From positions 1,116,001 through 1,180,000 of the forward strand of contig OY829369.1 of assembly GCA_963691775.1 (NCBI GenBank): DNA of 64,000 bases. The letters run 5' to 3'. The DNA is from JAZBPO01 sp963691775. GTDB taxonomy: Bacteria; Pseudomonadota; Gammaproteobacteria; Pseudomonadales; Azotimanducaceae. The position numbers and the translations under genes are program-made. The notes beneath the pieces are model-generated. The model saw only the letters and a program-made list of their open reading frames with translations. It was not told the origin of the DNA and did no database searches. How positions within the stretch are numbered: the first letter of the stretch is position 1; each line of letters starts with the position of its first letter. This document shows, in pieces, positions 51,622 through 61,361 of the stretch.

Positions 51622-52014
51622 TCAGTTCAGGACGCGGTAGCCACGACCGTTCAGGCAGTTCTTGATGATGCGTTGCTGTTCGGCCGTTGCGCTGATGCCG
51701 CCGCGAACACCACCAAAGACAGCTCCAGCGCCCGCGACGCGCTCGGCCGTGTCGCCGTCGTCGAGAATCGCGGCGAGCACGCCGTAAAGTACCGCGCTGC
51801 TGGCAGCCGACGTCAGCACCCGGCCTTCGACGTCCACGAGGCCCGCATACTCGGCGCACTCGCCCAGGTCCTGTGCGTAGCGCTCGGGATCGATGCCCTT
51901 GGTATCAATGATGATCCGATCCTCGGCCCGACCGGCACAGCCCGAAGCGAGCAAGGCCATCACGCAGCACAGCACAGCGCGCCATCGCGTGATGAAGGTA
52001 AGCGTCGTCGCCAT
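51622..52014 (-). CDS. Lipoprotein with glycine-zipper-like segment
   Basis: 130 residues. A long basic-hydrophobic signal peptide ends in lipobox ASGC (about Cys26). A short Asp/Cys-containing domain (IDPERYAQDLGECAEYAG) is followed by AASSAVLYGVLAAILDDGDTAERVAGAGAVFGGVRGGISA, a run with spaced Gly/Ala residues resembling a glycine zipper. A second Cys (IIKNCLNGRGYRVL) could pair with Cys in ECAEY. Proteins of this type sit in the outer-membrane inner leaflet. Unlinked to a known pathway. Confidence 0.8.
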   Translation of the reverse strand: MATTLTFITRWRAVLCCVMALLASGCAGRAEDRIIIDTKGIDPERYAQDLGECAEYAGLVDVEGRVLTSAASSAVLYGVLAAILDDGDTAERVAGAGAVFGGVRGGISATAEQQRIIKNCLNGRGYRVLN

Positions 52015-52145
52015 GGGTTCTCCCTGCTTCTTGAGCGGCGTCTACACGCAACGCTAACGCATGTGACTGAAGCTGACCTGAATGGTGACTGGTGAGAGAA
52101 GAGGCGCACAGCTACCCTCGCTCGGTCACCCGGCGGGAGTTGACC

Positions 52146-52652
52146 GTGCACGACGACATCGAAGCTTTTGGCGCGCCCTTCGAATGCCCAAGGGCTCACG
52201 TGAATCCTGCGTGGATCGACTATAACGGCCATCTGAACATGGCGTACTACAGCGTCCTCTTCGATCAGGGCCTGGACGCCGCCTATGATGCGCTCGGCAT
52301 CGGCGAGGGCTATCTCGCAGAGAGTGGCTGCTCCCACTTCACGCTGGAGGTACACATCTCCTACCTGCGCGAGGTCCACCTCGAGCATCCACTGCGCATC
52401 ACCTGGCAACTGCTCGACTGGGACCACAAGCGCCTGCACTTTTTCGAATCGATGTACCACGCCGAGGAAGGCTGGCTCGCGGCGACCTCCGAGCAGCTGG
52501 CCATCCACGTCGACATGAACACGCGGCGCAGCGCCCCCTTTTCAAGCGCCCTGCAGGCACGCCTAGCAGCCGTGATGGCGCAGCACGGCGCCCTGCAGAC
52601 GCCAGACCGTGCCGGTCGACGCATCGGCATCGAGCACAGGCCCCAGCCATGA
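52146..52652 (+). CDS. Thioesterase of the hotdog fold (betainyl-CoA thioesterase/carnitine-type)
   Basis: 168 residues from GTG 52146, which has GGGAG seven bases upstream. The hotdog signature is VNPAWIDYNGHLNMAYYSVLFDQG, with the catalytic Asp in DYNGH. Later parts (CSHFTLEVHISYLREVHL, RLHFFESMYHAEEG) match thioesterases that are often fused to L-carnitine dehydrogenase and hydrolyse betainyl-CoA. No dehydrogenase is adjacent here, so a general short-chain acyl-CoA substrate is equally possible. Coupled by ATGA to the DUF748 gene. Confidence 0.83.
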   Translation: MHDDIEAFGAPFECPRAHVNPAWIDYNGHLNMAYYSVLFDQGLDAAYDALGIGEGYLAESGCSHFTLEVHISYLREVHLEHPLRITWQLLDWDHKRLHFFESMYHAEEGWLAATSEQLAIHVDMNTRRSAPFSSALQARLAAVMAQHGALQTPDRAGRRIGIEHRPQP

Positions 52653-55600
52653 GCCGCCAGCAGAAGATCGCAGCCGGCGCGGCCCTTGCGCTGGCGCTGT
52701 GGAGCCTAGCGGGGTTCTTCCTGGTTCCATGGCTTGTTGCCCGCGAACTTCCGAAATTGCTGACCACCGCCCTCGACGTGAACGTCGAGCTTGGTGAAGT
52801 GCGCAGCAACCCCTTTCTGCTGACGCTCCAGCTGGACGCCATCGAATTGCGTGGACCCGCGAGCATGTCCGGACAGGAACGCATCGCCGTCGACGCGCTT
52901 CTCATCGACGTCGACTTCCTGTCGCTGTTGCGCCTGACGCCCGAGATCGACATCACTGTTCGCGGGCCAGCGCTCAGCCTTTCGCGCGCGGCGGATGGAC
53001 GGCTACCGATCCTCGCCTGGCCGCGTCCATCGAACCCCGAACTGCAAAGCACCGAGCGCGCCAGCGAGCCGCCTGAGCTGTTGCTGTCCGCCACCGTCGA
53101 AGCCGGCAGCATCGCCTTCCGCGACGCGGCGCTACCGGAGCCTGCAAGCGCAGAGGCTTCAGCGTGGTCGCTCTCGATCGCAGGCTTCGACCCTTCTGGA
53201 ACAGCGCCCGCCGCACCGGTAGCCCTGACCGCCCGCTCGACCCTGGGGGTACTCGGATTCGAAGGCGCGATCTCGCCAGAACGCGCAACCGGCTCGCTCG
53301 CGCTTGAGGGGACGCCCCTTGCCGCCGTCGCGCCCTGGGTGGTGAACGAAAGTGCGCTGACGGATCTCGCGGGACGGCTCACCGTGCGTTCGGAGGTCAG
53401 AGTCGATAGGGAGGCGATAGCGCTGAATACCGGCAGCATCAACCTTGCTGAACTGAGTGCGCGGGCGACCACGAGCGCCTTCACGGGCGCCATCGAACTC
53501 GGCGGTGCGACCCTGACCGGAATTGCGCTCGATCTGCGCTTCAATGAGCCTGAACTGGCCAGCATGCGGGCCGGTCGCTTCGCTCTCGAGGCGCTCGATC
53601 TGACCACCGCACCTGCGCCAGGCGGGGGCATTTCCCGGGCGGAATTGTCACTGCAAACGCTTGAGCTCGATGCGCTCGCCGGTTCCGCGGGCGCGATCGC
53701 AGCTGGTGGCCTGGCAATAGTGGGTCCCCGGCTTGCGGTCACCCTGGCGGATACATCCGAGTCCCCATCGGCGCCGAGGGACGCTGACCCCGTATCGACG
53801 CCTGCCGGAGCAGCGTCCGCCGGCATGGAACTGGGCCTCGGTGCGCTCACCATCGATGATCTTTCGCTGACCCTTACAGACCCGCGCATCAGCGAGAATG
53901 CTCGCGTCGCCCTCGACAGCGGTCGCATCAACCTCGGTCCGCTCTCCATAACACCCGCTCAGGAGCTCGCAGCGCCGCTGACCTTCGAGGTGGCAGTCGG
54001 CCAGAACGGCACGATCCGGCTGCAGGCTTCCGGCGAGATTGCGGCGGGCGCCCTCGATCGTCCTGACGTGCGCGCGCGCGTGACGAGCGACGCGCTGCGC
54101 CTCTCGCCGCTCGCGCCATGGCTGCGCGCAGCATCAGGCGTCGATCTACTCCGTGGCGTCCTCACGGCCGAGCTCGACGCGCACTGGAGCGGCGAAGCCA
54201 GCGTGCAGGGTGAGGTGAGCCTCGGACAGCTGCGCCTGCGGGACGGCACTGGCGTTCCCCTGTTGTCTCACGAACGACTCGATCTTGAGGGTATGGAGAT
54301 CGATACCGGCGCCCGCAGGGCACGGATCGACGCTTTGATCCTGGAGCAGCCGCGAGCACGCTTCGCACGCTATGCAGACGGCAGAACGAACCTCGATTCA
54401 TTGAAGGTGAATGACAACGCGGCCGCCGGAGTCGAGGCGCCCGATGGCGCTGGGGGCGCAGCGGCCTGGTCCTGGGAAGTCGGGCGCCTCGCCCTCCACG
54501 ACGGCTTTCTCAACATGGTCGACGAAACGCTCATTGCTCCATTCGCAACGTCCATCGAGACCCTCGAAGGCGAAGCCGGCGTGTTCGGCAGCGCGCAACC
54601 GATCATCGATGCTCGCCTGTCTGGCGTGATTCCACCCGTGGGTCGACTGCAGGCAAGCGCCCTTACCGATACGCGAGATCCCCTGAAGCGCGCCGACATC
54701 GATCTCGAATTCACACGACTTTCGCTGCTGCGTCTGTCGCCCTACAGCGGGACCTTTGCCGGCCGGCATATCGAAGACGGAGAGCTCGGCCTCGAACTGG
54801 AGTATCGAATCGAGAACGGCCGCCTCAAGGCAACGAATCGCGCCGCTATCGAATCGCTGCGTCTGGGTGATCGAGTTGATTCGCCGGCCGCGGTTCAGCT
54901 CCCCCTGGACCTAGCGATCGCCGTGCTGAAGGACGCCGATGGCCGCATCGAGCTGGACGTTCCCGTCAGCGGTGAGGTGGAGGACCCCGATTTCAATCTG
55001 ACGCCTGCGATCCTCCGCGCGCTGCGCGTGGTCATCACGAGTGTGGCGACGGCGCCGTTCAAGATGCTTGGCGCGCTCGCCGGAAGCGACCGCGACCTCG
55101 AGGGCATCGATTTCGACTTCGGTTCAGCGACACTCGACGCAGATGCAAGGGAAACGATTACAGCGCTCGCGGACGTCCTCCAGCGCCGCCCCACCCTCGC
55201 GCTCACGATCACGCCGGTACACGCAGGCCGGCTGGATCGCGACGCACTTCGCGTCGCAGTGCTGGACACGGATCTCGCAGCCCTCGGGCCAGATCGCGAC
55301 GCTGCCGTTTTCGCCCTCGCCCGTGAGCGCCTCGAATCGGAAGTGATTGATGGTCTGAGCGAACAATACGGGGACGCGGAGGGGCGCGAACGTGCCATTT
55401 CCGAAGAACTCGCGGGACTGCTGCTCGCGCGCATAGAGGTCAACGATGAAGACGTTGCCCGCCTCGCCGTGACGCGCGCCGAAGTCACGGCCGATACGCT
55501 CGTTGCGGCCGGGCTATTGCCGGACAGAGTGCACATCGCGACCCACCAGGAGAACGAAGCGCAGGCCTCTGAGCGCATGCGCATGAACTTCGAATTGCGT

Positions 55601-55678
55601 CCCGCAAAATCTATTCCGACGACGGGCGCCAATCTGGATGCAGCACCGCAAACAAGGTCCCCAGCATCCGGTACGTGA
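52649..55678 (+). CDS. DUF748/AsmA-like envelope protein
   Basis: 1009 residues; ATGA overlap with the thioesterase gene. One N-terminal membrane anchor (AAGAALALALWSLAGFFLVPWLVA) is followed by a very long, mostly beta-structured periplasmic part with repeated short strands and acidic turns. The start of the mature part (LTTALDVNVELGEVRSNPFLLTLQLDAIEL) and the middle (RYADGRTNLDSL, LELEYRIENGRLKATNRA, then VDSPAAVQLPLDLAIAVLKDADGRIELDVPVSG) fit DUF748, a member of the AsmA/repeating beta-groove clan. These proteins help carry phospholipids across the periplasm or shape the outer membrane. The stop overlaps the convergent Nudix gene by 68 bases. Confidence 0.85.
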   Translation: MSRQQKIAAGAALALALWSLAGFFLVPWLVARELPKLLTTALDVNVELGEVRSNPFLLTLQLDAIELRGPASMSGQERIAVDALLIDVDFLSLLRLTPEIDITVRGPALSLSRAADGRLPILAWPRPSNPELQSTERASEPPELLLSATVEAGSIAFRDAALPEPASAEASAWSLSIAGFDPSGTAPAAPVALTARSTLGVLGFEGAISPERATGSLALEGTPLAAVAPWVVNESALTDLAGRLTVRSEVRVDREAIALNTGSINLAELSARATTSAFTGAIELGGATLTGIALDLRFNEPELASMRAGRFALEALDLTTAPAPGGGISRAELSLQTLELDALAGSAGAIAAGGLAIVGPRLAVTLADTSESPSAPRDADPVSTPAGAASAGMELGLGALTIDDLSLTLTDPRISENARVALDSGRINLGPLSITPAQELAAPLTFEVAVGQNGTIRLQASGEIAAGALDRPDVRARVTSDALRLSPLAPWLRAASGVDLLRGVLTAELDAHWSGEASVQGEVSLGQLRLRDGTGVPLLSHERLDLEGMEIDTGARRARIDALILEQPRARFARYADGRTNLDSLKVNDNAAAGVEAPDGAGGAAAWSWEVGRLALHDGFLNMVDETLIAPFATSIETLEGEAGVFGSAQPIIDARLSGVIPPVGRLQASALTDTRDPLKRADIDLEFTRLSLLRLSPYSGTFAGRHIEDGELGLELEYRIENGRLKATNRAAIESLRLGDRVDSPAAVQLPLDLAIAVLKDADGRIELDVPVSGEVEDPDFNLTPAILRALRVVITSVATAPFKMLGALAGSDRDLEGIDFDFGSATLDADARETITALADVLQRRPTLALTITPVHAGRLDRDALRVAVLDTDLAALGPDRDAAVFALARERLESEVIDGLSEQYGDAEGRERAISEELAGLLLARIEVNDEDVARLAVTRAEVTADTLVAAGLLPDRVHIATHQENEAQASERMRMNFELRPAKSIPTTGANLDAAPQTRSPASGT

Positions 55679-56219
55679 GTCCCCAGACCACCCGGCCCTC
55701 GACATCGTATCCCGGGAAGCGGCGACGCTCGCCGTCCATCTCGAACATGAGCTCGGTGTCGCGCTCGCCGTCCATCATGGGCTTGAGCGGCGCCCAGAGG
55801 GTCTCGGCAACCTCATAGTTGAGCACGAGCGGCGGCGGCTCCCGGACAAGCTCGAAGACAATGGGGGCCACCACCATGTCGAGACGACGGGCCCGAACAT
55901 AGGCGTGGGTCTCATCGAGCGCACCGATGACGCGGCCGTGCTGCATCAGATCAAGCCCGACTTCCTCGCGCGTTTCCCGAATCGCCGCATCCTCGAAGCC
56001 CTCGCCCCCTTCCAGATGCCCGCCCGGAAAGGCCATTTGTCCGGACCACTGATCCCCTTCTCGCTCGGCACGACGCATGAGCAAGACCTCTGGGCCCTGC
56101 GTCCCGCCCGGGCGGACGACTGCCGCAACGGCTGCTCGGCGCCGTATGTTCTCCACCCCAACGCGTTCATGCGCGTGGTTTGCGAGCACCGCGCGGATGT
56201 GGCCGAGATCGAACTCCAT
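55611..56219 (-). CDS. CoA pyrophosphatase, Nudix family (NudL-like)
   Basis: 202 residues from ATG 56219. The Nudix box is complete: GGHLEGGEGFEDAAIRETREEVGL fits GX5EX7REUXEEXGU. Preceding LLMRRAEREGDQWSGQMAFPGG is the NudL/NUDT7-type signature for CoA and acyl-CoA hydrolysis. No signal peptide. The 3' end overlaps the DUF748 gene on the other strand. The alpha/beta hydrolase gene ends 17 bases upstream on the same strand of this gene, i.e. at lower transcription order they may be separate units. A second Nudix protein in the window (6891) is NUDT19-like. Confidence 0.9.
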   Translation of the reverse strand: MEFDLGHIRAVLANHAHERVGVENIRRRAAVAAVVRPGGTQGPEVLLMRRAEREGDQWSGQMAFPGGHLEGGEGFEDAAIRETREEVGLDLMQHGRVIGALDETHAYVRARRLDMVVAPIVFELVREPPPLVLNYEVAETLWAPLKPMMDGERDTELMFEMDGERRRFPGYDVEGRVVWGLTYRMLGTLFAVLHPDWRPSSE

Positions 56220-56236
56220 AGCGCCGAGCCGTCGCG

Positions 56237-57121
56237 TCAGTGATGCGCGGCGGTGTGGCGGTCGATGGCGTCCACGATCTCGGGCCAGGTCCCGACCGGC
56301 AGGTCGTGCCCCATGCCCTCGATCATCAGCAGCTCGGCGCGCGGCATGGCGCGTGCCGTTGCGCGTCCCCCGTCGGGATGGACCAGGGGATCTGCGTCGC
56401 CGTGAATCACGAGCGTCGGCACCGAAACAGACGCCAGCCGCTCAGTGCGGTCACCGTGCGCAATGATCGCCGCCATCTGCCGCGCCGTACCATCCGGGTA
56501 CACCGACCGATGAAAGGACTCGATCGAGCGTCGGCGCGCACGATCGAGATCGCGCTCGAAGCCCGGTGAGCCGATGACCGCGTTGACCTCGAGATTGCGA
56601 GCAACATATCCCTCGAGATCAGCGGGGGTAGGCGACGTCAGAGCGGCCATGGCTTCTGGCGTCGCCGGTGGCACGTCCTGACTGCCGGTCGTGGACATGA
56701 TGGATACCATGCTCTTCAGGCGATGACCGTGGCGGATACCCATGGTCTGTACGACCATGCCGCCAAGGGAGGCGCCGCATACGTGCGCGGATTCGACGCC
56801 GAGGGCATCGAGAACTCCGGCAGCATCATCGGCCATGTCGTCGAGCGTGTACGGAACTTCCGGCGACTCTCCGGCCATGAGCTTGCCCACGAGTTCCGGC
56901 ATCTCCGGCACAGCAGCATCGTCTAGTTTCGTTGACAGACCCACGTCGCGATTATCAAACCGGATCACGTAATGACCCCGATCAGCAAGCAGACTGCAGA
57001 AATCCTCGTCCCAGCGAATCATCTGGGCCCCAAGCCCCATTACGAGGAGCAGCGGCCGGCCAGCTGCGTCTCCGAAACTGTCGTATTCGAGCATGATGCC
57101 GTTGGATTTAAGCTGGGGCAT
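56237..57121 (-). CDS. Alpha/beta hydrolase
   Basis: 294 residues from ATG 57121, with GAGGA seven bases upstream. Classic motifs: LLLVMGLGAQMIRWDEDFC, VIRFDNRDVGLS, nucleophile VCGASLGGMVVQ (GxSxG), Asp in IHGDADPLV, and His in IEGMGHDLP. This fits the haloperoxidase/lipase-like hydrolase group annotated in many proteobacteria, with TAP- and DhaA-like relatives. The Nudix gene starts 17 bases downstream on the same strand, so the two are probably co-transcribed. Substrate unknown. Confidence 0.88.
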   Translation of the reverse strand: MPQLKSNGIMLEYDSFGDAAGRPLLLVMGLGAQMIRWDEDFCSLLADRGHYVIRFDNRDVGLSTKLDDAAVPEMPELVGKLMAGESPEVPYTLDDMADDAAGVLDALGVESAHVCGASLGGMVVQTMGIRHGHRLKSMVSIMSTTGSQDVPPATPEAMAALTSPTPADLEGYVARNLEVNAVIGSPGFERDLDRARRRSIESFHRSVYPDGTARQMAAIIAHGDRTERLASVSVPTLVIHGDADPLVHPDGGRATARAMPRAELLMIEGMGHDLPVGTWPEIVDAIDRHTAAHH

Positions 57122-57258
57122 GGAACGGTCCTCGCGAAGATCAGCGCCGAAAGTGGCGCCCGATTCTCTCAGATCGCCGCACCCCGCACAGGCACGCGTG
57201 ACGGCATGTTGAGACCGTGACGGTTACCTATGCTTCGTACGCCAGGATATCGCTTGTC

Positions 57259-57951
57259 ATGAACAGCTGGATTCGCACTCTGATGACCACCATCGCGGTC
57301 ACACTGGCGCTCCTCGGAGAGCCGTTGCGCGTATCGGCGGCGACCAGTGAGGCGGCGCCGCCGAACCGAGTATTCGATGTCTACCTGGACGATCGGGCGA
57401 TGGGGACGCATCGCTTCGAGTACAGCGGCACGCGCAGCGATCTCAAGGTGCGTTCCGCGGCAAGCTTCATCGTGAAAGTCGCCTTCGTCACCGTATACAG
57501 CTACGAGCACCTCGCCGAAGAGGACTGGCAGAACGGTTGCCTGGTGGGGGTGGAATCGACGACGGACACGAACGAAGACTTCGCAGTGTCCGCGCAGTAC
57601 CGTGACGGAGCGCTCGCCGTACGCACGCTCGCAGGCGAATCACGCTACGAGCTGTCCTGCCCATCGACCTTCGCCTATTGGGATCCAGCGCTGCGCACCC
57701 GTACGGAGCTCGTGAGCGCTCAATCCGGCAAGCGCATCGCGATCAGCTGGAAACGCAACGGCGAGGTGAGCATGGCTACCGAAGAAGGCACCGTGCCGGC
57801 GCTGAGCTGGACCCTTTCCGGCGAGGACGTGGAAGCAACGATCTACTACGACAGCGAAGACCGCTGGCTCGGTCTGGATTCGCCCCTGGGGGGCGAGCGG
57901 ACGCTCCACTACAGGCCGGCCCGTGCCGACCCCTTCTACCCGTTCGACTAG
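57259..57951 (+). CDS. Exported DUF6134-type protein
   Basis: 230 residues from ATG 57259 (AGGAT upstream). Signal peptide of about 30 residues, cleavage near VSAAT. The mature part is beta-rich and matches DUF6134: RVFDVYLDDRAMGTHRFEYSG, VYSYEHLAEEDWQNGCLVGVESTTDTNEDF, SCPSTFAYWDP and LGLDSPLGGERTLHYRP. Two Cys (NGCLVG and LSCPS) could form a disulfide in the periplasm. Function of the family is unknown. The stop shares a CTAG with the convergent Hsp70 gene. Confidence 0.78.
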   Translation: MNSWIRTLMTTIAVTLALLGEPLRVSAATSEAAPPNRVFDVYLDDRAMGTHRFEYSGTRSDLKVRSAASFIVKVAFVTVYSYEHLAEEDWQNGCLVGVESTTDTNEDFAVSAQYRDGALAVRTLAGESRYELSCPSTFAYWDPALRTRTELVSAQSGKRIAISWKRNGEVSMATEEGTVPALSWTLSGEDVEATIYYDSEDRWLGLDSPLGGERTLHYRPARADPFYPFD

Positions 57952-59363
57952 GGTGCGCGAAATTCGAGACCCTGGGCCGCCGCAATGGCGAGCCCCTCGC
58001 CTACGCTCGTAAATGGGTCGTGCTCTACCACGCGCCCTGGAAAGCGCGCGTCGAGCACCTTGCGCACGGCGGGTATGAGGCTCGAACCTCCGGTTCGCAC
58101 AACCACATCGATACCGCCCGCGCTGAGCCCTGCACCGTCGAGTGCGCGCTGAACCGCGGCGTCGAGTCGCGCTAGGACATCGGCGATGAGCGCTTCGAAG
58201 GCCACTCGCGACACCGCGACATCGATGTCCAGATCCGGCAGATCGATCCGCGTCTGATCGGCCGTGGACAGGCGCGCCTTGGCATTGCGAATCTCGTCGA
58301 ACACCAGATAGCCCAGGTTGCGCGTCATCATCTCGAACAGGCGTCGGAACTTGTGCCCCGACGGGCCGGCCATCTGCATGCAGTCCATCACCGGCGCCCG
58401 ATAACGGTTCTGGTTCAGCGTATAGCCGACGGTCCAGTTGAGCAGCAGATCCTCGTACTGCTCGAACGGAAAGAGCGTTTCGATGACACGCTCGTCACCC
58501 TCGCGCCGCCAGATCTCGCCTTTGCCCAGCAGCGGGAACAGGAACTCGCGGAAAACCAGTTGGTCGATAAAGTCGCCGCCAAGGCCCTCGCCCGCGGTCG
58601 AAAGGATGCGCGCGTCATCGCCGTCGAAGCGCAGCACCGCAAGATCGAGCGTGCCGCCGCCAAAGTCTACGGTGAGCGCCGTGCCCCGGTGATCGGCGCC
58701 GGCCGTCCGTCGCCAGGACAGGGTCGCCGCCACCGGCTCGGGATAAAAGCGCAGGTCCTTGAAGCCCGCGTAGCCACAGGCCTCCTCGAGGCGCGAGAGC
58801 CCGGTCGCATCTCGATGCGTATCGCGCCCTTCGAAGTGCACGGGATGGCCGATCCGGAGCGACCCGATGTCGCGGGACATACCCATTTCGACGCGCTCAT
58901 GCTCTATCGCCTGGCGCATGCGCAGCAGCACGGGCGTCATCAGCGCGACGAGACGATAGGGCTTGCCGAACACCATGAGACGGCGCGTGTGAGGATCACC
59001 AAGCAGTCGCTTGATGCCGCGGAATAGCCGCCCGGGGAGGCCGTGGTCTTCCACCGCCGGTCCATACACCTTCTGCGACGCTGTCTCCGGCGCCGAGCGG
59101 CTACCGGGCCCCGCGTCGCCGACGAGCATGCTGGCCTCACCGACCACCTCGGGAACGAGTTCGACGGTTCGCCCCCGATTGTCCTCGATGTACTGGGAGA
59201 TCGCGCCCTGGCCAGTCTGCGTGTGGAAATCACGATCGAGGTAGGTCGCCGTCGGCATGACAGGCGTGTCCTCCTCCAGCGGTACGAGGCGCGTGGAACC
59301 CGAACCCGCATGAATGGCCGCAAGGGAGTTCGAGGTGCCGAAGTCGATACCGACGCCGTCCAT
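57948..59363 (-). CDS. Hsp70-family protein, YegD-like
   Basis: 471 residues. ATPase features of the actin/Hsp70 fold: phosphate 1 VGIDFGTSNSLAAI, phosphate 2 TVDFGGGTLDLAVLRF, adenosine motif VVRTGGSSLIPAVRKVL, and the connect region EPVAATLSW. The C-terminal substrate-binding domain of DnaK is absent, as in YegD and similar chaperone-like proteins, which have about 450 residues. Members are uncharacterised ATPases, perhaps regulators. The SulP transporter gene ends 102 bases upstream on the same strand. Confidence 0.9.
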   Translation of the reverse strand: MDGVGIDFGTSNSLAAIHAGSGSTRLVPLEEDTPVMPTATYLDRDFHTQTGQGAISQYIEDNRGRTVELVPEVVGEASMLVGDAGPGSRSAPETASQKVYGPAVEDHGLPGRLFRGIKRLLGDPHTRRLMVFGKPYRLVALMTPVLLRMRQAIEHERVEMGMSRDIGSLRIGHPVHFEGRDTHRDATGLSRLEEACGYAGFKDLRFYPEPVAATLSWRRTAGADHRGTALTVDFGGGTLDLAVLRFDGDDARILSTAGEGLGGDFIDQLVFREFLFPLLGKGEIWRREGDERVIETLFPFEQYEDLLLNWTVGYTLNQNRYRAPVMDCMQMAGPSGHKFRRLFEMMTRNLGYLVFDEIRNAKARLSTADQTRIDLPDLDIDVAVSRVAFEALIADVLARLDAAVQRALDGAGLSAGGIDVVVRTGGSSLIPAVRKVLDARFPGRVVEHDPFTSVGEGLAIAAAQGLEFRAP

Positions 59364-59465
59364 GGATGCAATCCGAGTGCGCTGAACTAATCGCGAAGCT
59401 AGCGTCCGCGCGACGGGCCGGCAAGCGCACGGCCAGGGAGCGCCGCATCACGCGCCTTTGCGCGC

Positions 59466-61292
59466 TCAGATTCCATCACCGTCCCCACACCACTGCTGCG
59501 CTGACACGTCATCCGGCGCTGCAGTGCGCTGCGTTTCCGCCAACGCCCGCATGGCTTCGTGCTGGGTGAAGAAGATCTCTCCCGACAATCGCTCCGGCAC
59601 GCCCGCTCGACTGAGCGCGTCCATCGCGGGGCCTTTCACCTCCGCCAGATGCAAGCGCACGCCCGCGCCGGCCAATTGCTCGCTCAAGCGCTCGAGCGCT
59701 TCCATGGCACTGCCGTCGACCCCATTGACCGCAGTGCACTGCAGCACGAGTTCGGTGACGTCGGAACGAGACGCGACCAGATTCGTCAGTCGCTCCTCCA
59801 GGAAGCGAACGTTGCCGAACCAGAGTGCCTCGTCGACCCGCACACAGAGCACATGTTCTGCCGTGAGCACCGCGTGGCGGTCGACGTTGCGGAAGTGCTC
59901 GGTGCCGGGCACGCGGCCAACCACCGCCATGTGCGGGCGGCTCGAACGGCCGAGATGAATACCGAGGGATACCAGAACCCCCAGCGCGATCCCCGCCTCG
60001 ACGCCAATGAGCAGAACCCCGGCGCCGGTGAGCATGAGCGCCGCGAAGTCAGCCCGGCCGTGATGCCAGGCGCGTTGCATCGCTGGCAGATCCACGAGCG
60101 GCAGGACAGCACAGATGATCACCGCAGCAAGCACCGCTCGCGGCATGTCGTGAAACAGCGGCGTCAGGAACGCAGCGACAATCCCCATGCCGAGCGCGGT
60201 AAACACTCCTGCCAGCGGCGACGCCGCTCCGGCATCGCTGTTGACCACCGAACGGCTGAAGCCCCCGGTGACTGGAAACGCGCCGCTGAGGCCCGCAGCG
60301 AGGTTCGCGGCGCCCAAGCCGAGCAGTTCACGGTCAGGCTCCACCCGCTGGCGACGACGCATTCCCAGTGACTGCCCCACGGAAATCGATTCGACAAAAC
60401 CGACAAGTGAAAGCAGAACGGCATAAGGGGCCAGGGCCACCATCGCACCCCATTCGAACGCTGGCGCAACGATGGTCGGCCAGCCGGACGGCACCGCACC
60501 CACTACGCTGACGCCCGCGGCGGAAAGATCCAGCGCAGCGACAGCGCCCGTGGCCGCCGCCACTGCGAGCACCGGACCGGCGCGAACGGCGAGCTGCGCA
60601 GCGTCTTCAGCGACCCCGAAACGGACAAGCAGCGCAGCAAGACGCGTGCGGGCGAAGACGAGGAAAGCGATGGTCCCGCCACCGATCCACGCAACCAAGG
60701 GCACAACTTCATCAGCGCCGGCAATAAGCGCCGGCAGAAGCGTGAACAACGTGTCCCCGGCCACATCGATGCCGAAGACATGCGGCAGTTGGCCGAGCGC
60801 AATGTACAGAGCCGATGCGGAGATGAAGCCGGAGATCACAGCGTGGGACAGGAAATTCGCGATCCACCCCGTTCGTAGAAGGCCGAGCAGGAACAGGAAG
60901 ATCCCGGACAGGACGGCAAGCAGGGCGGCGGCTGTGGACCAGGCGATGTCGTGGCTGGCGGTCGCGTCGGCGAGCGCCGTCGCGGTCATAAGGGAGATTA
61001 CGGCGACGGGGCCCACGGCGAGCATGCGCGAACTGCCGAAGCAGGCATAGGCAACGGCGGGGAACATCGACGCATACAGTCCGGCTTCCGGCGGCAAGCC
61101 CGCGAGCAGGGCATAGGCTAGGGACTGGGGGATCAACATGACCGTGACGATCGCGCTCGCGAGAAGATCGGACCGAAACTCGCCGCGGGAATAGGTCCGC
61201 AGCCAGTCCGGTGCTGCAAGCACGGACGCGGACCGTTTCACCATTGCGGCGCTTCGCGCACCGTCGAATCGCAGGCGCAGAGCGCGGGGCAC
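59466..61292 (-). CDS. SulP/SLC26 anion transporter with STAS domain
   Basis: 608 residues from GTG 61292 (AAGG five bases upstream); ATG 61244 is the alternative. About 11-12 membrane segments start at VTVMLIPQSLAYALLAGLPPEAGLYAS, the SulP signature, and include GLSGAFPVTGGFSRSVVNSDAGAASPLAGVFTA. The cytoplasmic C-terminus is a STAS domain (HVLCVRVDEALWFGN, ELVLQCTAVNGVDGSAMEALERL). It takes up sulfate, bicarbonate or another small anion. The direction of transport and substrate are not defined. Divergence into the Hsp70 gene is same-strand, 102 bases apart. Confidence 0.92.
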   Translation of the reverse strand: MPRALRLRFDGARSAAMVKRSASVLAAPDWLRTYSRGEFRSDLLASAIVTVMLIPQSLAYALLAGLPPEAGLYASMFPAVAYACFGSSRMLAVGPVAVISLMTATALADATASHDIAWSTAAALLAVLSGIFLFLLGLLRTGWIANFLSHAVISGFISASALYIALGQLPHVFGIDVAGDTLFTLLPALIAGADEVVPLVAWIGGGTIAFLVFARTRLAALLVRFGVAEDAAQLAVRAGPVLAVAAATGAVAALDLSAAGVSVVGAVPSGWPTIVAPAFEWGAMVALAPYAVLLSLVGFVESISVGQSLGMRRRQRVEPDRELLGLGAANLAAGLSGAFPVTGGFSRSVVNSDAGAASPLAGVFTALGMGIVAAFLTPLFHDMPRAVLAAVIICAVLPLVDLPAMQRAWHHGRADFAALMLTGAGVLLIGVEAGIALGVLVSLGIHLGRSSRPHMAVVGRVPGTEHFRNVDRHAVLTAEHVLCVRVDEALWFGNVRFLEERLTNLVASRSDVTELVLQCTAVNGVDGSAMEALERLSEQLAGAGVRLHLAEVKGPAMDALSRAGVPERLSGEIFFTQHEAMRALAETQRTAAPDDVSAQQWCGDGDGI

Positions 61293-61361
61293 TGCAGCCT
61301 TGCGTCGCCGGAGAACATTGGCCCAGGGGCACTGGGTGCCTGTTGCATCTTCGCCACGCAG

